The notes under the pieces: model-generated | What the model saw: the letters and a program-made list of their open reading frames with translations, nothing else | Databases searched by the model: none | What the model was told of the DNA's origin: nothing | Shown: piece by piece, positions 52,636 through 61,072 of the stretch | Position numbering within the stretch: the stretch's first letter is position 1 | Layout of the letters: every line of letters begins with the position of its first letter | NCBI RefSeq assembly: GCF_003268775.1 | Contig: NZ_QLSU01000030.1 | Location: 1-64,000, forward strand | Direction: 5' to 3' | DNA length: 64,000 nt | Origin: Paraburkholderia unamae | Lineage (GTDB): Bacteria > Pseudomonadota > Gammaproteobacteria > Burkholderiales > Burkholderiaceae | Position numbers and translations under genes: made by a program

Positions 52636-55350
52636 TCAACGCTCCCACGTCGGCGCCGTCGGCGTGTTTTCCCTTGCATATCGCTCGATCGCCGCCTTGA
52701 GCACGGTGCGCTCGATCGCGCCTTCGTCCGCGAGCGCGCCGAGCGCCGCAATCGCAATGGCGATTCGATCGACCTCGAAGAACTCGCGCAGGGCCGCGCG
52801 CGTGTCGCTGCGGCCAAAGCCGTCGGTGCCGAGCGTGACATAGCGCCGTGGCACGTAGGCGCGAATCAGTTCGGGCACGGCGCGCACATAGTCCGTCGCC
52901 GCGACGACCGGGCCACGGGAGCCTTCGAGAACCGACGTCACATAGGGCGGCGTTCCAACCTCAGCCGCACTGAAGCGCCGATTCCGCTCGGCGGCGACGC
53001 CGTCGCGATGCAGTTCGGTGAAGCTCGTGACACTCCACACCGCCGCCTCGATGCCCCAGTCCTGCCTGAGCAGTTGCGCGGCCGCGAGCACTTCGCCGAG
53101 GATCGCCCCCGAGCCCAGTAACTGAACGCTTGCTTCGGTGCCTTGTGCGTCGTGAAGCGGGTAGATGCCTTTGAGCACCCCCGCGCGCAGCGCTTCGAGA
53201 TCGGCGGCCGGCGCGGAGGGTTGCGCGTAGTTCTCGTTGGTGACGGTCAGGTAATAAAACACGTCGCGCTGACGTTCGACCATCTCCCGCATGCCTTCAT
53301 CCATAATGAGCGCGACCTCGTAGGCGAACGCGGGATCGTAGGCCCGGCAGTTGGGCACCGTCGAGGCGGCGAGATGGCTCGTGCCGTCCTGATGCTGAAG
53401 TCCTTCTCCGCCCAGCGTCGTCTTGCCCGCCGTGGCGCCAATCAGAAAACCGCGCGCGCGCTGGTCCGCCGCCGCCCAGATCAGGTCGCCGATGCGCTGA
53501 AAGCCGAACATCGAGTAGTAGATGTAGCAGGGCAGCATCGGCAGATCGTGAACGCTGTACGACGTCGCAGCGGCGATCCACGACGAGATGGCGCCGGCTT
53601 CCGAAATGCCTTCCTCGAGGATCTGGCCGCCGCTGTCCTCGCGGTAGTACAGCATCGTGCCGAGGTCCTCCGGTTCGTACAACTGACCAAGTGGCGAATA
53701 GATCCCGACCTGGCGGAACAGGTTGGCCATGCCGAAAGTGCGCGCCTCGTCTGCGACGATCGGGACGATGCGCGGCCCGAGCGTCGGGTCCTTCAGGAGA
53801 CTGCCCAGCATGCGCACGACCGCCATGGTCGTGGACATTTCGCGGCCGTTGGCATCGAGCGAGAACTGCGCCCAGGAAGCGAGTTCGGGCACCGTCGGAA
53901 CCGACGACGCGGCCTGTCGCCGCCGGGGCAGGTAGCCGCCGAGCGCCGCCCGGCGATCGTGGAGGTACTTCATCTCCGCACTCGTGGCGGCGGGCTTGTA
54001 GAAGCGCAATTGCTCGACGTCATCATCCGACAAGGGCAAGCGGAACCTGTCCCGGAACGCCTTGAGTTGCTCGACGTCGAGCTTTTTCTGCTGGTGCGTC
54101 GTCATCCGCCCCTGGCCGATCGGGCCCATGCCGAAACCCTTCATGGTCTTGGCGAGGATGACGGTCGGCTGGCCGCGGTGGCCGGTCGCCTTGTGATACG
54201 CGGCGTGGAGCTTGCGAACGTCGTGGCCGCCACGGCGCAGGCGGTCGATGTCGTCGTTGCTCAAATGGGCCGCCAGTGCCGCAAGCTCGGGGTTCTGGTT
54301 GAAGAATCGTTCGCGGTTGTACTGGCCGTCGTTCGCGGAGAAGGTCTGGAACTGGCCGTCCACAGTATTGGAAAAGGCGCGCAGCAACGCGCCGGTGCGA
54401 TCGCGCGCGAACAGGGCGTCCCAGTCCGAACCCCAGAGCACCTTGATGACGTTCCAGCCCGCACCCGTGAATTGCGCTTCGAGTTCGTCGATGATGCGGC
54501 CGTTGCTGCGCACCGGGCCGTCGAGCCGCTGGAGATTGCAGTTGATCACGAAGACCAGGTTGTCGAGACCCTCGCGCGCGGCGAGCGACAACGCGCCGAT
54601 CGATTCGGGCTCGTCCATCTCGCCGTCGCCGAAAAATCCCCAGACTCTGCGCTCATCGGTGGTCGAGAGGCCGCGATTCTGGAGATAGCGCATGAAACGC
54701 GCCTGGTAGATGGCATTGATCGGCCCGATCCCCATCGAACCCGTGGGGAACTGCCAGAAGTCCGGCATCAGCCACGGGTGCGGATACGAACACAGGCCCG
54801 GCCCCGCGATCTCCCGGCGGTAGTGTTCGAGATGGGTTTCGTCGAGAAAGCCTTCGAGATACGCCCGCGCGTAGACACCCGGCGACGAATGCGGCTGGAA
54901 GTACACCAGGTCGCCTCCGCCCGCGGCGGTCGCACCGCGAAAGAAGTGATTGAAGCCGACTTCGAACAGGTCGGCCGCCGACGCGTAACTGGCGACGTGT
55001 CCGCCGAGTTCGCCATAGGCCCGGTTCGCGCGAACCACCATGGCCAGGGCGTTCCAGCGCAACGCCGCCGCAAGCCGTTCTTCCGTCTCCACGTCGCCCG
55101 GGTACGGGCCCTGTTGTTCGACCGGGATCGTGTTCACATAGGGCGTCTTGCTTGCGCGGGCCGTCGCGACGCCGCGCGACAGCGCATGGGTGGCAAGGCG
55201 GTCGAACAGGTACTGCGCCCGGTCGAGGCCCACGTGCTGGATGACGCCGTCCAGGGCATCGAGCCACTCGGCGGTCTCGTGCGGATCACCGTCTTCCTTG
55301 CTTTGGGTAAGGGCCAGCAGCGACGCACCGCCGCTCGATAAATCGGTCAT
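52636..55350 (-). CDS. Homodimeric pyruvate dehydrogenase-type E1 component (AceE paralogue, MdeB-like)
   Basis: 904 residues, near the AceE length (~890). Thiamine diphosphate motif VWGFFGDGEMDEPES.....INCNLQ at about 239-277, N-terminal QHVGLDRAQYLFDRLATHA, PHSSPGVYARAYLEGFLDE, and transketolase-like middle (IVADEARTFGMANLFRQVGIYSPLGQLYEPED). It decarboxylates a 2-oxoacid and acylates a lipoyl E2. No E2 or E3 gene is next to it; instead an Lrp-type regulator is divergent. That layout recalls MdeB of pseudomonads, where the E1 acts on 2-oxobutyrate from methionine breakdown, but no methionine gamma-lyase gene is here. Confidence 0.92.
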   Translation of the reverse strand: MTDLSSGGASLLALTQSKEDGDPHETAEWLDALDGVIQHVGLDRAQYLFDRLATHALSRGVATARASKTPYVNTIPVEQQGPYPGDVETEERLAAALRWNALAMVVRANRAYGELGGHVASYASAADLFEVGFNHFFRGATAAGGGDLVYFQPHSSPGVYARAYLEGFLDETHLEHYRREIAGPGLCSYPHPWLMPDFWQFPTGSMGIGPINAIYQARFMRYLQNRGLSTTDERRVWGFFGDGEMDEPESIGALSLAAREGLDNLVFVINCNLQRLDGPVRSNGRIIDELEAQFTGAGWNVIKVLWGSDWDALFARDRTGALLRAFSNTVDGQFQTFSANDGQYNRERFFNQNPELAALAAHLSNDDIDRLRRGGHDVRKLHAAYHKATGHRGQPTVILAKTMKGFGMGPIGQGRMTTHQQKKLDVEQLKAFRDRFRLPLSDDDVEQLRFYKPAATSAEMKYLHDRRAALGGYLPRRRQAASSVPTVPELASWAQFSLDANGREMSTTMAVVRMLGSLLKDPTLGPRIVPIVADEARTFGMANLFRQVGIYSPLGQLYEPEDLGTMLYYREDSGGQILEEGISEAGAISSWIAAATSYSVHDLPMLPCYIYYSMFGFQRIGDLIWAAADQRARGFLIGATAGKTTLGGEGLQHQDGTSHLAASTVPNCRAYDPAFAYEVALIMDEGMREMVERQRDVFYYLTVTNENYAQPSAPAADLEALRAGVLKGIYPLHDAQGTEASVQLLGSGAILGEVLAAAQLLRQDWGIEAAVWSVTSFTELHRDGVAAERNRRFSAAEVGTPPYVTSVLEGSRGPVVAATDYVRAVPELIRAYVPRRYVTLGTDGFGRSDTRAALREFFEVDRIAIAIAALGALADEGAIERTVLKAAIERYARENTPTAPTWER

Positions 55351-55473
55351 GACACAACTCCGGATGGGGGAAAACGGGTGTCTGAACTTGCTTGGGATCG
55401 TCGTGCCAGCTTACGCGCCGAGCCGCAGAATGTGCGTCTCTTTTGACTCCGGAATCGTTACCGTATAGTGTAG

Positions 55474-55505
55474 AAATTCCTTCAATCGGCTTGTTTGAGG
55501 AATTT
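55474..55505. promoter_or_regulatory. Inverted repeat, probable Lrp-type site
   Basis: AAATTCCT (55474-55481) and AGGAATTT (55498-55505) form a perfect 8-bp inverted repeat with a 16-bp spacer, ending seven bases before the Lrp-like start codon. It fits autoregulation and control of the divergent E1 gene. Confidence 0.6.
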
Positions 55506-55512
55506 GCGCACT

Positions 55513-56052
55513 ATGACTTCAGAACAGAAGTCCGGCCCCCGCCGGCTCGACCGCATCGACATCGCGATCTTGCAGCAGCTTCAGAAAGACGCTCGCATCA
55601 CCAACGCCGAACTGGCGCGCGCCGTCAATCTTTCATCGACGCCGTGCTTCAATCGCGTGCGAACGCTGGAGCGGCTCGGGCTGTTCCGCCAGCAGGTCAC
55701 GCTGCTGGACGCGGAAGCCCTCGGGCTGCATCTGAATGTGTTTATCCAGGTCAGCCTGGAGAAACAGGTGGAAGACGCGCTGAACCGCTTCGAAGAAGCG
55801 ATCGCGGAACGGCCCGAGGTCATGGAGTGCTATCTGATGACCGGCGACGCCGATTACCTGCTGCGCGTCGTGATGCCCGACATGCAGAGCCTGGAACACT
55901 TCATCGTGCACTGGCTCACGAAAATTCCCGGCGTGTCGAATATCCGGTCGAGCTTCGCGCTCAAGCAGGTCCGCTACAAGACGGCGCTGCCGTTGCCGGC
56001 GAGCGGGATGGAACTCGTCGCGCGGCACGATGCGCCGATCGAGTGGACTTGA
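55513..56052 (+). CDS. Lrp/AsnC-family regulator
   Basis: 179 residues from the ATG at 55513 (a TTG at 55495 would add six residues and overlap the repeat). HTH: LDRIDIAILQQLQKDARITNAELARAVNLSSTPCFNRVRTLERLG (about 12-56). RAM ligand-binding domain: VFIQVSLEKQVEDALNRFEEAI, VMECYLMTGDADYLLRVVMPDMQSLEHFI. Divergent from the E1 gene by 162 bp, so probably its activator in response to an amino acid or 2-oxoacid. Confidence 0.93.
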   Translation: MTSEQKSGPRRLDRIDIAILQQLQKDARITNAELARAVNLSSTPCFNRVRTLERLGLFRQQVTLLDAEALGLHLNVFIQVSLEKQVEDALNRFEEAIAERPEVMECYLMTGDADYLLRVVMPDMQSLEHFIVHWLTKIPGVSNIRSSFALKQVRYKTALPLPASGMELVARHDAPIEWT

Positions 56053-56069
56053 GCGTCTGATGCCGCGCG

Positions 56070-56975
56070 TTAGTCGCTGAGGAAACGGCCGAGGGCGGCG
56101 AGCACCTCACCGGGCGCGTCCTCGGGCAGCAGATGACCGCCAGGCAAGGCCTCGCCCCGCACGTTGTCGGCCCACCTGGACCACGTTTCGACCGGCGATG
56201 TTTTGCGCGCCGTCTGCTCCCGCTCGCTCCATAGCGCGAGCACCGGGCAGGCGAGCTTGCGTCCGGCGGCGAAGTCGCTCGTGTCGTGTTCGAGATCCTC
56301 GGCGACGGCGGCGCGATAGTCCTCGCATATCGCATGACGCACATCCGGGTTCCTGAACGCGGTTCGATACGCGTCAAGCGCCAACGGATCGATCCGGTCG
56401 AGCCCTCCCGCCATCTTCGCCAGCGCGGCGTCGATATAGGCGTCGGGGTCGGCCGCCAGCATCCGCTCGGGCAGATCGGCCGGTTGAGCCAGAAAGAACC
56501 AGTGCCAGGCGTTGAGCGCGAAAGCCTTGTCCACGCCGGCGAGCGCATCCATCGTCGGGATGACGGTCATCGAGGCATACGCGGCGACGCGCCGGGGGTG
56601 ATCCAGGGCAAGCCGATACCCCGCGCGTGCGCCCCGGTCATGCCCGACCACCGCGAAGCGCTCGTGCCCGAGCGTGTCCATCAACGCCGCGAGCGCCGCC
56701 GCCACGCGGCGTTTGCTCCAACGCGGCGAGTCGTTGCGGGTGCGGCTCGCGCCGTATCCCGGCAGGTCGGGCACGACGACGGTGTGCGACCTGGCGAGCG
56801 CGGGCGCGATCAGGCGCCAGGCAACGTGGGTTTGCGGATAGCCGTGCAACAGCAGCACCGGCGATCCGCTTCCGCCAATCTTGCCGCGAAACGAGACATC
56901 GTCCGTCTCGACTTCGAGATCGGCGAAGCCTGGAAAGAAGACCTTCACCGTGGTGCGTTCGGCTTCGGGTGTCAT
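56070..56975 (-). CDS. Fluoroacetate/haloacetate dehalogenase-like alpha/beta hydrolase
   Basis: 301 residues. Nucleophile D113 and two carboxylate-binding arginines R114 and R117 in GHDRGAR; halide-pocket residues H158-W159 (AWHWFF) and Y220; catalytic base H281 (GGHLLPED). This set, in this order and spacing, is that of fluoroacetate dehalogenases. The usual catalytic Asp before I-L-P-T (motif LDILPT) is replaced here by Thr137 (MTVIPT), so the triad acid must come from elsewhere or activity is altered. The ATG at 56975 (MTPEAERT) follows AAGGAGAT. 25 bp upstream another hydrolase gene ends on the same strand. Confidence 0.85.
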   Translation of the reverse strand: MTPEAERTTVKVFFPGFADLEVETDDVSFRGKIGGSGSPVLLLHGYPQTHVAWRLIAPALARSHTVVVPDLPGYGASRTRNDSPRWSKRRVAAALAALMDTLGHERFAVVGHDRGARAGYRLALDHPRRVAAYASMTVIPTMDALAGVDKAFALNAWHWFFLAQPADLPERMLAADPDAYIDAALAKMAGGLDRIDPLALDAYRTAFRNPDVRHAICEDYRAAVAEDLEHDTSDFAAGRKLACPVLALWSEREQTARKTSPVETWSRWADNVRGEALPGGHLLPEDAPGEVLAALGRFLSD

Positions 56976-57000
56976 CAATATCTCCTTGTCGCGCCGTGCG

Positions 57001-57915
57001 TCATTGCGCGGACGCCGTCCTGACGAATTCGGCCAGATCGCGATTGAAACGATCGGATTCCTCAATGAATGGCGCATGCCCCGACTCGGCGTACACCTTG
57101 GTGGCGATGCGCGGATTCAGCGCGCTCGCCCGCGCCAGCGTCGCGCGCGTATTGACCAGTGCATCGCGGCCGCCGTAGAGAAAGAGCAGCGGCACGCGCG
57201 CCTGGCCGACGCCTTCGGCGGCGAACACCGTCATCGTCGGAATTTCTCGCTGCATGTCCCACGACGCCATCGCCGCGTTCGCCACCAGGCGGTCGAACGT
57301 GTCCGGCTCCGGCTGACGGTTGAAGCACAGGCCGACGAACGTGCGCTCGCCGTCGAGATGCGTTTTCAGGTCGGGCGAATTCATGTCTTCGTAGACCTGC
57401 GGGTGACTCACGAGTTGCTCGGGCGTGAGTTCGACCACGCCATCGACATACACGGCCCCGGCAATCTCACGATCGCCGTATGCCGCCAGGTAGTTCGATA
57501 TCACCACGCCGCCAAGCGACCAGCCCACCAGCACGGGCTTGCGCGCGTGCGAGCCCTTGATGACCGCCGCGAGGTCGTCGCCCCAACGGCGGCCGTCGCG
57601 GTACGGCTCGGCGCCAGATGGTTTGTCCGATAGCCCGTGGCCGCGCAAATCGTACGTAATGATGCGGTATTGGCGCAATGCGGGGCTTTGTACCTGCGCC
57701 TGCCAGTTCAGACGGCTGCCGAGCAGACCGTGAATCAGAATAACCGGAGGACCGTCAGGGTTACCGCTTTCCTGCACTGCCAGTTTCACCCCGTCGTTCG
57801 ACGTGACCATGTAGCTGGCAGGGGCAGGGGCGGCGGCCGCGTCGGGCGGCGTGGCGAACAGCATGGCCGCCGTGATCGCGGCAAACGGCAATGAGGTGAG
57901 CATTCGGGCGCGCAT
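57001..57915 (-). CDS. Secreted alpha/beta hydrolase
   Basis: 304 residues with a signal peptide (about 1-28, ends AAAA). Oxyanion HGLLGS, nucleophile Ser133 in GWSLGG, acid in LYGGRDALV, base in SGHAPFIEE. Similar to chloroperoxidase/esterase-like hydrolases. It is divergent from a MerR regulator, with a dyad operator between, and upstream of the dehalogenase-like gene, so both hydrolases are probably one MerR-controlled unit. Start at 57915 chosen for the signal peptide. Substrate unknown. Confidence 0.88.
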   Translation of the reverse strand: MRARMLTSLPFAAITAAMLFATPPDAAAAPAPASYMVTSNDGVKLAVQESGNPDGPPVILIHGLLGSRLNWQAQVQSPALRQYRIITYDLRGHGLSDKPSGAEPYRDGRRWGDDLAAVIKGSHARKPVLVGWSLGGVVISNYLAAYGDREIAGAVYVDGVVELTPEQLVSHPQVYEDMNSPDLKTHLDGERTFVGLCFNRQPEPDTFDRLVANAAMASWDMQREIPTMTVFAAEGVGQARVPLLFLYGGRDALVNTRATLARASALNPRIATKVYAESGHAPFIEESDRFNRDLAEFVRTASAQ

Positions 57916-57956
57916 GGTGCGTTCCTCAAGAGTGGACAGTGCGCCCAGTCTCAACC

Positions 57957-57972
57957 CTCACACTGGTGTGAG
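57957..57972. promoter_or_regulatory. MerR-type dyad operator
   Basis: CTCACAC-TG-GTGTGAG perfect dyad, 42 bp before the secreted hydrolase start on the minus strand and 31 bp before the MerR gene. On the minus strand a TTGACT -35-like box (57973-57978) directly adjoins it and the -10 would be about 19 bp away, the overlong spacing typical of MerR targets. Confidence 0.65.
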
Positions 57973-58002
57973 AGTCAAGCGTCTTTGTGCTAGTCTCGTT
58001 TC

Positions 58003-58389
58003 ATGAACACGATGCCCTCGAACGAGATGCTCTCCATTGGCGAGCTTTCACAGCGCACCGGTGCCAGCGTGCGATCGATCCGCCACTACGACGAGCACGG
58101 TTTGCTCGCCTCGGTGCGCGCGAGCAATGGCTACCGCATATTCCCCGCCAAGGCGCTTACGCAGGTCAGGCAGATCCAGCGCATGATCGCGAGCGGCTTC
58201 ACCATCGACGATATTCGTGGCTTTCCCGATTGCATGCTGCTGATCGACGGCGCGCGTTCCTGCGACCAGATCACCGATGTCCAGCGGCAACGCCTCGAAG
58301 CCATCGATCGCCAGATCGCCGACCTCGAAAAGCGGCGTTCGCGGCTCATCAAGACCTTGTCGGAAGGCGCGGTTCCGCCCGTCGAGTGA
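58003..58389 (+). CDS. MerR-family regulator
   Basis: 128 residues. HTH MLSIGELSQRTGASVRSIRHYDEHGLLASVRASNGYRIF at about 9-47, then a short dimerisation coiled coil (about 80-118). Without a large C-terminal domain it resembles TipA-like/SoxR-like short sensors. Divergent from the secreted hydrolase, and a dyad of the right spacing lies between. Inducer unknown. Confidence 0.92.
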   Translation: MNTMPSNEMLSIGELSQRTGASVRSIRHYDEHGLLASVRASNGYRIFPAKALTQVRQIQRMIASGFTIDDIRGFPDCMLLIDGARSCDQITDVQRQRLEAIDRQIADLEKRRSRLIKTLSEGAVPPVE

Positions 58390-58408
58390 GCGTGCAACGG
58401 CACGACGG

Positions 58409-58984
58409 CTAGGCCGGCAGCAGGCCAGCCGCGCGATAGCCGTCGATCAACGCATCGTAGAGCGATAGGTCCGCGCGGCTCCTTGCAAGCAACTGCGCGC
58501 CCGCTATGGCCGCGAAGATGGCGCGCGCCCGTTGTTCGCTCTGCGCGGCGTCGACCACGTTCGCCGCGCGCAGCACCTTGGCCAGCCACGCCACGTTCAC
58601 GTCGGCGAAGGTGCGGACTTCCTGCATCACCTCGTCGGGCAGGTCGTCGGATTCGGCGGCCATGAAACTGCACAGGCACATGCGATTGCCGCTCTCAAGC
58701 GCCTTGCGAAACGTGGCCGGGTAGCGCCGCAGGCACTCGCGCGCATCCGCGGCCCCCGCGAGTTCCGCCTCCAGCGCCGCCGCGGTGTTCTCCCAGTAAC
58801 GCCGCGCGACCGCCGCGCCAAGGTCGGCCTTGCTCGCGAAGTGATGGTAGAGGCTCGCGGCCTTGATGCCCACCTCGTCCGCCAGCTCGCGGACATTCAA
58901 CCCGTTGTAGCCATGCGCCTGCGCGATCCGGGTCGCGGCCAGCAGGATCTTCTCCCGGGAACTTGAGCCCGCGTCGTTCTTCAC
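58409..58984 (-). CDS. TetR-family regulator
   Basis: 191 residues. HTH SREKILLAATRIAQAHGYNGLNVRELADEVGIKAASLYHHFASKADLGAAV at about 9-60; C-terminal ligand domain with cysteines CLCSFMAAESDDLPDEV. The family with MCLCS resembles regulators of GST/electrophile defence genes. Divergent from a GST gene; a perfect TetR palindrome is upstream. Confidence 0.92.
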   Translation of the reverse strand: MKNDAGSSSREKILLAATRIAQAHGYNGLNVRELADEVGIKAASLYHHFASKADLGAAVARRYWENTAAALEAELAGAADARECLRRYPATFRKALESGNRMCLCSFMAAESDDLPDEVMQEVRTFADVNVAWLAKVLRAANVVDAAQSEQRARAIFAAIAGAQLLARSRADLSLYDALIDGYRAAGLLPA

Positions 58985-59048
58985 TGCCTTCGCCTCCGCC
59001 TACACGAATTTGTGGTTGACGCCTCCGATTATAGCCTTTATGGTTAAT

Positions 59049-59062
59049 CTAACGATCGTTAG
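59049..59062. promoter_or_regulatory. TetR operator palindrome
   Basis: CTAACGATCGTTAG, perfect 14-bp palindrome between the TetR and GST genes, 65 bp before the TetR start and 79 bp before the GST start. Form and place fit a TetR-family operator. Confidence 0.75.
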
Positions 59063-59140
59063 GTAGGTGAATTTACGCAAGCGCGGCGGGCTCCCGCATC
59101 GCCGCGCCTAACCCATTGCTCATACGAAGAGAGGCCGGCA

Positions 59141-59833
59141 ATGACATCCAGCACCGCCCACCGCGCAGCGGTCAGGCACCCCGCCATGACGATTTACGAT
59201 TTCCCGCGCGGCCCGTATCCCACCCGCGTGCGCATTGCGCTGGCCGAGAAGGGCCTGGCATCGCACGTCCGGTTCGTGATGGTCGATTTGTACAAGGGGG
59301 AGCACAAACGGCCCGAATTCATTGCGCGCAAGAATTATTCGGGCACGCTGCCGGTGCTCGAACTCGACGACGGCACGCTCATCGCCGAATGCACGGCGAT
59401 TACCGAGTACCTCGATGCGCTCGACGGCGCGCCTGTGCTCACGGGCGGCACGGCGCGCGAAAGGGGCGTGATCCACATGATGAACAAGCGCGCCGAGCTG
59501 GAGTTGCTCGACGCCGTGAGCGTGTACTTTCATCACGCGACGCCGGGGCTCGGGCCAGACGTGGAGCTTTACCAGAACGCCGAGTGGGGCTTGCGTCAAC
59601 GCGACAAGGCGATGCGGGGCATGCACTATTTCGACGGTGTGCTCAGGCAGCAGCCGTTTGTCGCCGGAGAGGCATTCTCGATGGCCGACATCACGGTCAT
59701 CGCGGGTTTGCTCTTTGCCTCGATCGTGAAGCTTCCTGTTCCTTCGGAATGCGAAGCACTTCAAGACTGGCATGCGCGCATGATGGCGCGCGAGAGTGTG
59801 GCACGACAGCCCGCATATTCCGCGCACGCGTAG
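59141..59833 (+). CDS. Glutathione S-transferase-like protein
   Basis: 230 residues. Thioredoxin-like N-terminal domain (MTIYDFPRGPYPTRVRIALAEKGL at about 16-39, TLPVLELDDGTLIAECTAITEYLD for GSH binding), all-helical C-terminal domain (QQPFVAGEAFSMADITVIAGLLFA). Conjugates or reduces electrophiles with glutathione. Either the ATG at 59141 or the one at 59186 could be the true start. Probably repressed by the divergent TetR. Confidence 0.92.
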   Translation: MTSSTAHRAAVRHPAMTIYDFPRGPYPTRVRIALAEKGLASHVRFVMVDLYKGEHKRPEFIARKNYSGTLPVLELDDGTLIAECTAITEYLDALDGAPVLTGGTARERGVIHMMNKRAELELLDAVSVYFHHATPGLGPDVELYQNAEWGLRQRDKAMRGMHYFDGVLRQQPFVAGEAFSMADITVIAGLLFASIVKLPVPSECEALQDWHARMMARESVARQPAYSAHA

Positions 59834-59863
59834 CCGTCAAAAAGCCATCACGCCTGGTTCCCG

Positions 59864-60871
59864 CTACGCCGAACGGCGCGCTCCCGAGGCGCTTTTCCTG
59901 GGGGCAGGCCGACGTTTCGCCGCATTTGCTGCACTTGCCGAAGCCGCCGCAAGTTCCTCGCGAGTCAGCACCCAGCCCGTGTTGCCCGCCAGCGCATCGA
60001 CCATGAAATCGATGAAGGTGCGCGACCTCAGGGGCATTTGCGCGCGCCTTGCGTAGCAGATGTAGAGCCCCAGATCGTCGCTCAGGTTGTGGGTCAGCAA
60101 GGGCAGCAAACGACCGGTGCGAATCAGGGGAACCGCGCTGAAACTCCCCAGTTGCCCGATGCCGACGCCGCTCGCAACGGCGTCCGTTTCGAGTTCGGGC
60201 TCGTTGGTGCAGAGCACGGTGGGGACGTCGCGGTACACCGTCTCCTTGCCGACGCGGAACACCCACGGCGCCACGCGCCCCGTGTTCGGCTGCCGGTAGC
60301 CCGTGCACGCGTGGTTCGCCAACTCGTCGATATGCTGCGGCGCGCCACGTTGCGCCACGTAGTCCGGCGACGCGCACACAATGAGCTGCACGGGCGTCAG
60401 CCTTCGGGCGATGAGCCGGCCGTCCGCGGGCAGGCCGCCCCGGAATCCCACGTCGATGCGATCGGCGATCCAGTCGGAAAACCGGTCGTCGAACTGCAAG
60501 TCGAGCGCGACTTCGGGATAGCGCTCGCGAAACCGCAGGATGAATGGCCACAGCACGGCTTTTCCCAGGCTTTGCGGGGCGCTCACGCGCAACGGCCCGG
60601 CCATGGTTTCCTTGCCGCGCCGGGCGTCGGCGAGCGCCTTCAGCAAGCCCTCGTGGGTCGGCTGCACCTCGCCCCGAAACCGTTCGCCCGCTTCGGTCAG
60701 GCTGAGGCTGCGCGTGGTGCGATGAAAGAGCCGTAGGTCCAGATGCTGTTCGAGCTGCGCGAGCGCGAGACTCGCGGCCTGCGGCGCAATGCCCAGATCA
60801 GCCGCCGCCTTGCGCAGGCTGCCGAGCGTGGCCGCGCGCAGAAACACCGTGATTGCCCTGATCTCGTTCAC
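59864..60871 (-). CDS. LysR-family regulator, divergent from SDR gene
   Basis: 335 residues. HTH of the CrgA-like branch: ITVFLRAATLGSLRKAAADLGIAPQAASLALAQLEQHLDLRLFHRTTRSLSLTEAGE (about 7-63). Effector domain: PLRVSAPQSLGKAVLWPFILRFRERYPEVALDLQFDDR. The C-terminal tail (about 310-335) is basic and Ala/Pro-rich. Divergent from a short-chain dehydrogenase by 201 bp with an inverted repeat between. Confidence 0.92.
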   Translation of the reverse strand: MNEIRAITVFLRAATLGSLRKAAADLGIAPQAASLALAQLEQHLDLRLFHRTTRSLSLTEAGERFRGEVQPTHEGLLKALADARRGKETMAGPLRVSAPQSLGKAVLWPFILRFRERYPEVALDLQFDDRFSDWIADRIDVGFRGGLPADGRLIARRLTPVQLIVCASPDYVAQRGAPQHIDELANHACTGYRQPNTGRVAPWVFRVGKETVYRDVPTVLCTNEPELETDAVASGVGIGQLGSFSAVPLIRTGRLLPLLTHNLSDDLGLYICYARRAQMPLRSRTFIDFMVDALAGNTGWVLTREELAAASASAANAAKRRPAPRKSASGARRSA

Positions 60872-60953
60872 TTTTCCGATTCCCGATTCCCGTCCGGCAG
60901 CGTGTGACTCACAAACGACTCACGAACGATGCGCAAACGATTGGCAAGATTTT

Positions 60954-60978
60954 CTTGATTATAAATCCGCCGATCAAG
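60954..60978. promoter_or_regulatory. LysR-type inverted repeat
   Basis: CTTGAT (60954-60959) and ATCAAG (60973-60978) with a 13-bp AT-rich spacer, between the LysR and SDR genes. The size and position are compatible with a LysR box controlling both genes. Confidence 0.5.
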
Positions 60979-61072
60979 GGCTAGTTCGTTGCGGGTCGCT
61001 TGCCTATATTTTGCGGGAAGCAGACGGTCTGCTTCGGTATCCACCTTGAAAAACCCGCACAGGAGCTTGAAC

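Noticed and set aside
53143..55341. Long antisense frame opposite the E1 gene
   Set aside because: Mirror frame of a high-GC gene; no domain signature and no ribosome site.
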